From Atopobacter sp. AH10 (GTDB taxonomy: Bacteria > Bacillota > Bacilli > Lactobacillales > Aerococcaceae): a stretch of 64,000 nt of DNA. The translations under genes were made by a program, and so were the position numbers. The notes beneath the pieces are model-generated. The model saw only the letters and a list, made by a program, of their open reading frames with translations. It was not told the DNA's origin and did no database searches. The stretch covers positions 1-64,000 of the forward strand of contig NZ_QXPZ01000002.1 of assembly GCF_003664595.1 (NCBI RefSeq), read 5' to 3'. How positions within the stretch are numbered: position 1 is the first letter of the stretch; each line of letters begins with the position of its first letter. This document shows positions 58,039 through 64,000 of this stretch, in pieces.

Positions 58039-58755
58039 TCAATCATCTTCTACTTCTAGTTTGTGAGAAATATAGACATTGGATAGAGTAGAAAAAACGA
58101 AAGCCTGTATAAAGCCAATAAAGGTTGAAAAGCCCATCCAAATCATGGCGAGTGGTACAGCTAAAATCCCACGAGTTAGGCCAGAACTTGTCGCAAACAT
58201 GGCAATTAAAGAGAGAAGAATTTCCCCCGCATAAATATTCCCATACAAACGTAGGCCAAGGGTTAGCGTATTGGTAAACTCTTCAATCAGCTTAATAGGA
58301 AACATCCCTGGCATTGGAGAGAGAAAAGTGTTTTTGAAATAGGCTCTGAAGCCAAACTTTTCTACCGCCTTATAATGAGATAAGAGAATCACCATGGCTG
58401 ATAGCCCTAGACAAACAATAGCATTGGCAGTCGGACTTCCCCAAAAAGAAAAACCCTTATATACAATAATCATAGATAGACCAATAATATTATTAACTGC
58501 AATGTAAATAAATAAGACAAAAGTGAAAAAGCGGTAGGGCAATCCAAGCTTTTCATCCATTGCGCTTCCGACAATCTTATTTGTAAAATCAACAATCATT
58601 TCCAATAAGGCTTGACGCCTTCCTGGGACGAGACTTATGCGCCGTGATAAGAAAAACATCACGAAAAAAGCGATCGCCACAGATCCTAAACTGGCTAGCA
58701 CAACATTAGCGGAAGCAGATAGGTGCATCAAATGAAATGTATAGATTTTTTCCAA
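58039..58755 (-). CDS. atpB: F1Fo ATP synthase a subunit
   Basis: Subunit a provides the proton half-channels. The 238-residue membrane protein has the conserved Arg in TLGLRLYGNIYAGE (about 177) and GILAVPLAMIWMGFSTFIGFIQAFVF near the end. The start is taken as TTG at 58755, with GGGAGGTG five bases upstream; an earlier in-frame TTG lies inside that site. It is the first gene of the operon (no atpI). The operon order B-E-F-H-A-G-D-C is complete. Confidence 0.94.
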   Translation of the reverse strand: MEKIYTFHLMHLSASANVVLASLGSVAIAFFVMFFLSRRISLVPGRRQALLEMIVDFTNKIVGSAMDEKLGLPYRFFTFVLFIYIAVNNIIGLSMIIVYKGFSFWGSPTANAIVCLGLSAMVILLSHYKAVEKFGFRAYFKNTFLSPMPGMFPIKLIEEFTNTLTLGLRLYGNIYAGEILLSLIAMFATSSGLTRGILAVPLAMIWMGFSTFIGFIQAFVFSTLSNVYISHKLEVEDD

Positions 58756-58944
58756 AAAATCACCTCCCAAAATAGCATTTCAGCTTAACAACAATAGATC
58801 AATAGACTCTTTCTTACCTACTTCTAAGGGCCATTTATCCTAGCCCTGAGCAAATGGACGGCAGTGGCATTTATATTTCATTAAGTTTTCACCCTTAGCC
58901 TCTTCCTAAAAAAGAGAAAGTTAATCTTTCCTTTATCTATCAAT

Positions 58945-58980
58945 CAGAAAAAGCCCTAGAATGGACTTCTAAGGCTTTTT
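58945..58980 (-). terminator. upp terminator
   Basis: AAAAAGCCTTAGAA and TTCTAGGGCTTTTT form a stem with one wobble around a five-base loop, then CTG, 45 bases after the upp stop. It separates upp from atpB. Confidence 0.8.
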
Positions 58981-59025
58981 ATTGTCATCAATGAATGGCA
59001 ATAGCCCCATGAACATCCAGGAAAT

Positions 59026-59679
59026 CTATTTGGTACCAAATAGGCGATCTCCTGCATCTCCAAGTCCTGGAACTATATAGGAAGCTTCGTTTAAGTGTTC
59101 ATCAAGTGCAGCGGCAATAATTTTCACATTAGGATGAGCTTCATGTAATTTTCTTACACCTTCTGGAGCAGATACCAAGCAGCAGAAGCGAATAGAATGT
59201 TCATCCGCGCCCCGTTTAATCAAAGCATCAATCGCCGCAATAGCAGAGCCACCAGTTGCTAACATAGGGTCAACAACAAACAAGGTTCTCTCAGAAATAT
59301 CACTTGGCATTTTAACAAAGTATTCTACTGGCTCTAAGGTTTCATGGTCACGATACATCCCAATGTGCCCCACTTTAGCTGCCGGAATCAAGGAAAGAAT
59401 CCCATCAACCATCCCTAAACCTGCACGTAAGATAGGAATAATAGCTACTTTCTTACCAGAAAGTTGATGTTGAACTGTCTTACAGATAGGCGTTTCAATC
59501 TCAACTTCTTCTAAAGGTAAATCCCGGCTTACTTCATAAGCCATCAACATAGAAATTTCATTAACAACTTCTCGAAATTCCTTAGTTCCACATTCTTTCC
59601 GACGAATCATCGTCAACTTGTGTTGAATCAACGGGTGGTCCATCACAACAAAATTATCGATATTCAAATTTTGACTCAT
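59026..59679 (-). CDS. upp: uracil phosphoribosyltransferase
   Basis: This salvage enzyme makes UMP from uracil and PRPP. The 217-residue protein has the PRPP motif [24 protein letters not shown] near 130-153 and the uracil-binding end [20 protein letters not shown] with AGGAGGA upstream. It is followed by a terminator and the ATP synthase operon, a common Gram-positive arrangement. Confidence 0.97.
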   Translation of the reverse strand: MSQNLNIDNFVVMDHPLIQHKLTMIRRKECGTKEFREVVNEISMLMAYEVSRDLPLEEVEIETPICKTVQHQLSGKKVAIIPILRAGLGMVDGILSLIPAAKVGHIGMYRDHETLEPVEYFVKMPSDISERTLFVVDPMLATGGSAIAAIDALIKRGADEHSIRFCCLVSAPEGVRKLHEAHPNVKIIAAALDEHLNEASYIVPGLGDAGDRLFGTK

Positions 59680-59837
59680 GTGATCCTCCTTTATTTCGCC
59701 TAGAACAGGTTTTTATCCTGTTCCTCCACTAATGGCTTACTTACGCCATAGGTTATTGTACTCAAGATTAAGGGTAAAATCTAGATTAAGGGTAAAAATT
59801 GTCACTATTTTTTGAACATACGTGTAAAATTTGCTAT

Positions 59838-60884
59838 TTATAGGCCATCTTCGAAGGAAGAACTAGCCTTTAAGGCCCTATTCAGATAGCCAGCTGTCTC
59901 ATCACTTTCTAGAGGAACATAGAGAATAAGTTCTTTTGCTGGTGTTTCATCCACATCACGAAGGATACCATATAAACGATGTTGGAAGTCTTTAACATCT
60001 TCACCTAAATCATATAAAACTAATTCTCTATCCATATTCATATGGTCTGCTATATCGTCTTCTAGGGCTCTATAAATAGTCGATGGTACTGCTATAGCTA
60101 ATGGATAATCTACTTCTAAATAAGGGAGAAAGTCTTCTACCCCTCCATTTTTAGCTACTACTGGAACTAGAGGGGCATAATGGCGATACTTCATCCCTGG
60201 AGCTTTAGGCTTTTCTGTATCCACTGGCCCGTGACTTAAAGGTCCTACCACTTGAGCGATTTGTTCTTCTCTAATGTCACCTGGTCGCAAAACGGTAATA
60301 TTGTCCTCGTCAGAAACATCAACAATTGTCGACTCAATCCCAACTGGAGTTGTCCCATCATCAATGACCCCAGCAATGCGATAACGAAAATCCGACTCTA
60401 CGTGTTCAGCCTTTGTCGGACTTGGTCGTCCAGAAATATTGGCACTTGGCCCAACTATCGGCTGACCTACCAATTCAATCAATTTTCGTGTTACGGCATT
60501 ATCAGGCATACGCACAGCAACTGTTTTAAGTCCTGCTGATACAACATTAGGCAAACAGGAGGTAGCAATAGGCAAAATCAAGGTCAATGACCCCGGCCAA
60601 AAAGCATCCATTAAAGCTTTCCCACTCGAGTTAATTGGTCCGACAAACTTTTCTACCATCTCAACAGAAGAAACTGTCACAATTAAAGGATTATCGCTAG
60701 GCCTCCCCTTGGCTTCAAACACCTTCAAGACAGCTCGCTCATCTGTTGCAAGAGCCCCTAAGCCATACACCGTTTCTGTAGGAAAAGCAACCAACTCCCC
60801 ACTTTTTAACAATTTCGCCGCTTTATTTAAACTAGCGTCGTCAGTCCCAAAAATTTGGATTTGTGATCCAACCACAGTTATCAC
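59838..60884 (-). CDS. L-threonylcarbamoyladenylate synthase (Sua5/YwlC)
   Basis: This enzyme makes the TC-AMP intermediate for the t6A37 tRNA modification from threonine, bicarbonate and ATP. The 348-residue protein has the YrdC fold (about 15-210) with GELVAFPTETVYGLGA near 27 and GPSANISGRPSPT, plus the C-terminal Sua5 domain (240-340). The long form is typical of Gram-positive bacteria. It follows prmC by seven bases, so prfA-prmC-sua5 form an operon. Confidence 0.95.
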   Translation of the reverse strand: MITVVGSQIQIFGTDDASLNKAAKLLKSGELVAFPTETVYGLGALATDERAVLKVFEAKGRPSDNPLIVTVSSVEMVEKFVGPINSSGKALMDAFWPGSLTLILPIATSCLPNVVSAGLKTVAVRMPDNAVTRKLIELVGQPIVGPSANISGRPSPTKAEHVESDFRYRIAGVIDDGTTPVGIESTIVDVSDEDNITVLRPGDIREEQIAQVVGPLSHGPVDTEKPKAPGMKYRHYAPLVPVVAKNGGVEDFLPYLEVDYPLAIAVPSTIYRALEDDIADHMNMDRELVLYDLGEDVKDFQHRLYGILRDVDETPAKELILYVPLESDETAGYLNRALKASSSFEDGL

Positions 60885-60891
60885 CTCTTTC

Positions 60892-61722
60892 TTAACGTTT
60901 TAACTCTATCCACCGATCTAACTTTTCATAATCTTTTCCAATTTGCGCATCTACTGAAGGAAACATTTCATGGGCAAGTTGCTTTAAAGCAGGTCCTTGA
61001 CGAAAGCCACATTCCATCATGCCATATTTCCAATCTTCTCGTTTAGCCATTTGCTGAAAGATTTCCTTATAGGCAGCTAAACCATTTTCTTCTGCAAACA
61101 AGGCCAAATGTGGCTCATACTGAATGACTGAATCATCCATAAAGCCTACTTCATCCCGACTGATATATGGCGGATTACTCACAATCGCACTGACGGAAAG
61201 ATCACCGATCGCTTCTAGCCAAGATCCTAAATGAAAATGAACTGGAGCTTTTAAGGCTTTAGCGTTCGCCTGTGCTACTTTTAAAGCAGACCCTGAAATA
61301 TCCACCGCATGAACAGTCCAATTAGGGCACTCTTTCGCTAGAGTAATGGCTAAACAACCACTTCCAGTCCCTAAATCCACTAGGGTTAATTTTTCATCTC
61401 TTGGCCAGGTCTTCAATAGATGATCTACTAACAATTCTGTTTCTGGTCTTGGAATTAAGACATCTCCTGTGACAAGAAATCTTCGTCCATAAAAATCCAC
61501 TCGCCCACTAATGTAGGCTAATGGTTCACCAGACAAATAACGGCAAGTCGCCTCTTCCAAGGCTCTCAATGATACATCATCAAGAACTTCATCCTGTCTT
61601 GTCAGCCAATCCGTCAAAGACCAATCTAAAATTTCAGAAGCAATCAGTCGATAGTCTTGAATGGACAAGCCTCTTTTTTTCAGCAAATCTTGACCGAATT
61701 CCCGGCAAGTTCTATTCCCCAT
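60892..61722 (-). CDS. prmC: peptide chain release factor N5-glutamine methyltransferase
   Basis: PrmC methylates the Gln of the GGQ motif in release factors. The 276-residue protein has the SAM motif DLGTGSG (116-122), the catalytic NPPY motif (183-186, [11 protein letters not shown]) and the N-terminal helical substrate-binding domain. It overlaps the end of prfA by 11 bases, placing enzyme and substrate in one message. Confidence 0.97.
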   Translation of the reverse strand: MGNRTCREFGQDLLKKRGLSIQDYRLIASEILDWSLTDWLTRQDEVLDDVSLRALEEATCRYLSGEPLAYISGRVDFYGRRFLVTGDVLIPRPETELLVDHLLKTWPRDEKLTLVDLGTGSGCLAITLAKECPNWTVHAVDISGSALKVAQANAKALKAPVHFHLGSWLEAIGDLSVSAIVSNPPYISRDEVGFMDDSVIQYEPHLALFAEENGLAAYKEIFQQMAKREDWKYGMMECGFRQGPALKQLAHEMFPSVDAQIGKDYEKLDRWIELKR

Positions 61723-62788
61723 TGTTTAAGGCTTCCAATTTTTTCGCTTGATCACTTAAAATTAATTGGTCAATAATATCGTCCAACTTACCCGCCAAAA
61801 TTTGATCTAGTTGTTGAATAGTTAAATTAATTCGGTGGTCAGTCACACGGTTTTGAGGAAAATTGTAGGTTCTAATGCGTTCAGAACGATCCCCAGTCCC
61901 GACTTTAGACTTACGTGCTTCGTCATATTTCGATTGCTCTTCTTGTTGAATCTGATCATACACACGAGCCCTCAAAACTTTCATAGCCTTTTCACGGTTT
62001 TTCAACTGAGACCGTTCATCTTGCATAGCTACTACAATCCCTGTTGGAATGTGAGTTAAACGAACAGCGGATGCCGTCTTATTAACGTGCTGTCCACCTG
62101 CACCAGAAGCATGATAAATATCTGTTCGGATATCATTTTCATTTAAGTCGATTTCGACTTCTTCAGCTTCCGGCATAACCACAACAGTAGCCGTCGACGT
62201 ATGGACACGCCCTTGACTTTCCGTTGCAGGAACCCGTTGAACACGATGGGCACCAGACTCATATTTTAATTTGGAATATACCTTATCCCCTGTAATCATC
62301 AAGATGATTTCTTTATAACCACCAATACCCGTCACATTAGCATCCAAGACTTCAACTTTCCAACCTTGAGATTCTGCATATTTTTGATACATGTTGTAGA
62401 GGTCGCCCGCAAACAATTGCGCTTCATCCCCACCAGCAGCGCCACGAATTTCCATAATGATATTTTTCCCATCATTAGGATCTTCTGGTAAAAGCATCAA
62501 TTTGATACTTTCTTCCATGCTAGCAATTTCCTCTTTTAACTCAGCCAATTCACTCTTGGCTAATTCGATCAATTCAGGATCCGACGACTCTTGTAAAACT
62601 TCTTCTGTTTCTTCCAAATCTTTCGTTAGAGATCTATAGCGTCTTACCGCTTCTGCTTTTGGCCTTAAGTCGGCTTCTTCTTTTGACAAAGCCATAAAGC
62701 GCTTAGTATCCGCAATCACTGACGGATCACTCATTAATTCTGTCAATTCGTTCTGCCGAATGACAAAGGCGTCTAATTGGTCAAACAT
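61712..62788 (-). CDS. prfA: peptide chain release factor 1
   Basis: RF1 ends translation at UAA and UAG. The 358-residue protein has the stop-codon reading motif PAT (187-189, [10 protein letters not shown]) and the catalytic GGQ (231-233, GAGGQHVNK). It is the first gene of the prfA-prmC-sua5 unit, 114 bases after tdk, which may belong to the same transcript. Confidence 0.98.
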   Translation of the reverse strand: MFDQLDAFVIRQNELTELMSDPSVIADTKRFMALSKEEADLRPKAEAVRRYRSLTKDLEETEEVLQESSDPELIELAKSELAELKEEIASMEESIKLMLLPEDPNDGKNIIMEIRGAAGGDEAQLFAGDLYNMYQKYAESQGWKVEVLDANVTGIGGYKEIILMITGDKVYSKLKYESGAHRVQRVPATESQGRVHTSTATVVVMPEAEEVEIDLNENDIRTDIYHASGAGGQHVNKTASAVRLTHIPTGIVVAMQDERSQLKNREKAMKVLRARVYDQIQQEEQSKYDEARKSKVGTGDRSERIRTYNFPQNRVTDHRINLTIQQLDQILAGKLDDIIDQLILSDQAKKLEALNNGE

Positions 62789-62902
62789 CCTATTCCTCCT
62801 TGTTCTCCCCTATTGTACCAAACCCAAGAGAAATGGGGAAATGATCTTATTTCTCCTAGTATCTTTCTTCTTATCTTTTAAGATGTCATCTTTTTTAAAG
62901 CC

Positions 62903-63544
62903 TTACAGCTCATCTGCTTCATCTGACCCCACATGTGAACGATCTAAACTAGGCGCTAAGACCTTCCCTCTTTCATCCAATGGAGGATTCAAATAATGTT
63001 TCCGGCAAACAGGCCAATAAGACTCATTGCCACCAATTTGAATTTGTTCACCTGTATAGACTGGACGACCATCAGCCATCCGCAAATTCATCGTTGCTTT
63101 TTTAGGGCAAAACCAGCATATAGTCTTAATTTCTTCTATTTTATCGGCAAACAAAAGCAACTCCCTAGAGCCTTCAAATAAATTATTTTGAAAATCATTT
63201 TTCAGGCCATATGCCATCACTGGAATTCTTAGTTCATCTACCACTTGTGCTAACTGATGCACGTGTTTTTTAGATAAGAACTGTGCTTCGTCCAAAATTA
63301 GGCAGTAGATTTTATGGGGAAGATCTTTGACTATCTGAACAATATCCGTCTCTTCATCAATGACTACCGCATCACGTTCAATCCCTATTCGACTGGCTAT
63401 TTTCCCTCTACCTGTCCGTGTATCGACGTGACTAGTCATCAATAAGACTGGCTTGGCTTGTTCTTCATAATTGTGGGCTACCTTTAAAATATCAATAGAC
63501 TTCCCACTATTCATGGCTCCATATTTAAAATACAACTGTGCCAA
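62903..63544 (-). CDS. tdk: thymidine kinase
   Basis: Tdk phosphorylates thymidine with ATP in dTMP salvage. The 213-residue protein has the P-loop YGAMNSGKS near residues 8-16, [11 protein letters not shown], the Asp-Glu-Ala-Gln motif DEAQFLS, and a zinc site with CWFCPKKA and CRKHYL. The start is set at TTG (63544) because AGGGGG lies eight bases before it and a promoter (TTGACG, TAATAT) sits inside the longer reading frame. The 63 extra upstream codons are hydrophobic and unrelated to the family. Confidence 0.95.
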   Translation of the reverse strand: MAQLYFKYGAMNSGKSIDILKVAHNYEEQAKPVLLMTSHVDTRTGRGKIASRIGIERDAVVIDEETDIVQIVKDLPHKIYCLILDEAQFLSKKHVHQLAQVVDELRIPVMAYGLKNDFQNNLFEGSRELLLFADKIEEIKTICWFCPKKATMNLRMADGRPVYTGEQIQIGGNESYWPVCRKHYLNPPLDERGKVLAPSLDRSHVGSDEADEL

Positions 63545-63581
63545 AAATAATCCCCCTATCTTTTTTGTGTCTATCCCCTTT

Positions 63582-63610
63582 ATATTAGGCGGAAAAAGCG
63601 TTATCGTCAA
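63582..63610 (-). promoter_or_regulatory. tdk promoter
   Basis: TTGACG (63605-63610) and TAATAT (63582-63587) are 17 bases apart, about 38 bases upstream of the tdk start. Confidence 0.7.
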
Positions 63611-63861
63611 TACTTTAGCCAACAATTTGAAAGTAGCTAAACTCCCCCAAAAATCGATAACTATCTCGTCATCTTTCCCTATCCCTAAGAAATTTACCCA
63701 CACCAGCAAGCTAAGCCAGAGCCTAAGAGCCATCTTCCCCTATCCATAAGAAACTTACCTCCTTTATCCTTCTTATTGCATTGCTAAATTCCTTCAACAA
63801 ATCAAGTCTTAAATTTAGCTTTTTAAACTAGCACTTCTCTTTCGAGGATTCGTTTTTTTAT

Positions 63862-63869
63862 GTTATGAT
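63862..63869 (+). promoter_or_regulatory. murT promoter -10 candidate (extended)
   Basis: GTTATGAT with TG before it fits an extended -10, about 35 bases upstream of the murT ATG. No good -35 is visible. Together with the tdk promoter it makes the 359-base gap a divergent promoter region. Confidence 0.4.
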
Positions 63870-63903
63870 AAGAAATGAAATTTTCATTGAAGGAGGAAGT
63901 GGC

Positions 63904-64000
63904 ATGACCCTTCGTCAACAACTTGCAATCCATTGCGGTCGTCTGACCCAAACTCTCTTAAAAAAATTAACCAATGGTGGATCGAGTCTGCCAGGAAAAA
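63904..64000 (+). CDS. murT: lipid II isoglutaminyl synthase subunit MurT, partial
   Basis: Only the first 32 codons are present. They read MTLRQQLAIHCGRLTQTLLK followed by KLTNGGSSLPGK, which matches the N-terminus of MurT, the Mur-ligase-like subunit that with GatD amidates the glutamate of lipid II. GGAGG lies before the ATG. In Gram-positive bacteria gatD is usually next. The identification rests on the GGSSLPGK segment and position, so it is good but not certain. Confidence 0.75.
   Translation, partial: MTLRQQLAIHCGRLTQTLLKKLTNGGSSLPGK

Noticed and set aside
63545-63733. 63-codon extension of thymidine kinase
   Set aside because: It contains a promoter with 17-base spacing and is unrelated to the family; the TTG at 63544 has a good ribosome binding site.

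Overview
The window is a 64 kb stretch of low-GC Gram-positive chromosome. A lactic-acid-bacterium relative, most likely Aerococcus or another Aerococcaceae, fits best. The reasons are an FMN-dependent L-lactate oxidase whose active-site residues nearly match the classic Aerococcus viridans numbering, a YSIRK-type signal with an LPQTG anchor on a giant adhesin, a sufC-D-S-U-B operon, a cggR-gap-pgk-tpiA-eno operon and a secG-esterase-rnr-smpB-ssrA cluster. The genus is an inference. Almost all genes lie on the minus strand.

Layout. 1-1530: end of a prophage or prophage remnant (cut adenine methyltransferase, papain-like C-terminal domain of a phage head protein, small possible immunity protein). 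1.7-7.9 kb: purB, a tyrosine phosphatase, two HAD phosphatases, an ADP-ribosylglycohydrolase-like protein and an EamA transporter. 8.5-10.9 kb (plus strand): an unknown lipoprotein, then a fluoride riboswitch in front of a cation:proton antiporter. 11.1-16.6 kb: SUF iron-sulfur assembly operon. 17-21.4 kb: a GATase-like hydrolase, RodA/FtsW, YihY, a DUF2179 protein and a lipoprotein. 21.9-23.6 kb: O-acetylhomoserine sulfhydrylase behind a long leader that looks like a transcription attenuator. 23.7-30.2 kb: tmRNA, histidine phosphatase, smpB, rnr, esterase, secG, rplY. 30.6-39.3 kb: one 2878-residue repeat adhesin. 40-46 kb: glycolytic operon with three CggR-type operators. 46-48.2 kb: lactate oxidase and tRNA-Arg(CCG). 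48.4-51.7 kb: DsbA-like protein, clpP, an EpuA-like protein, murA and a DUF1146 protein. 52-58.8 kb: complete F1Fo ATP synthase operon. 59-63.5 kb: upp, Sua5, prmC, prfA, tdk. The right edge cuts a divergent murT.

How the parts relate: the glycolytic operon feeds pyruvate and lactate production, lactate oxidase turns lactate into pyruvate plus H2O2, and the ATP synthase probably works as a proton pump for pH homeostasis. RodA, MurA and MurT serve the cell wall, to which the adhesin would be attached by a sortase encoded elsewhere.

The most interesting non-coding signals are the metY leader (51-codon Cys/Met-containing ORF, 13-bp antiterminator pairing, overlapping terminator), the fluoride riboswitch ahead of an antiporter, three GGGAC-N7-GTCCC operators before cggR, a T14 tract upstream of the adhesin promoter, a 17-bp motif found three times downstream of minus-strand operons, and an unusual number of short intergenic tandem repeats with different units but a recurring CTAG core.
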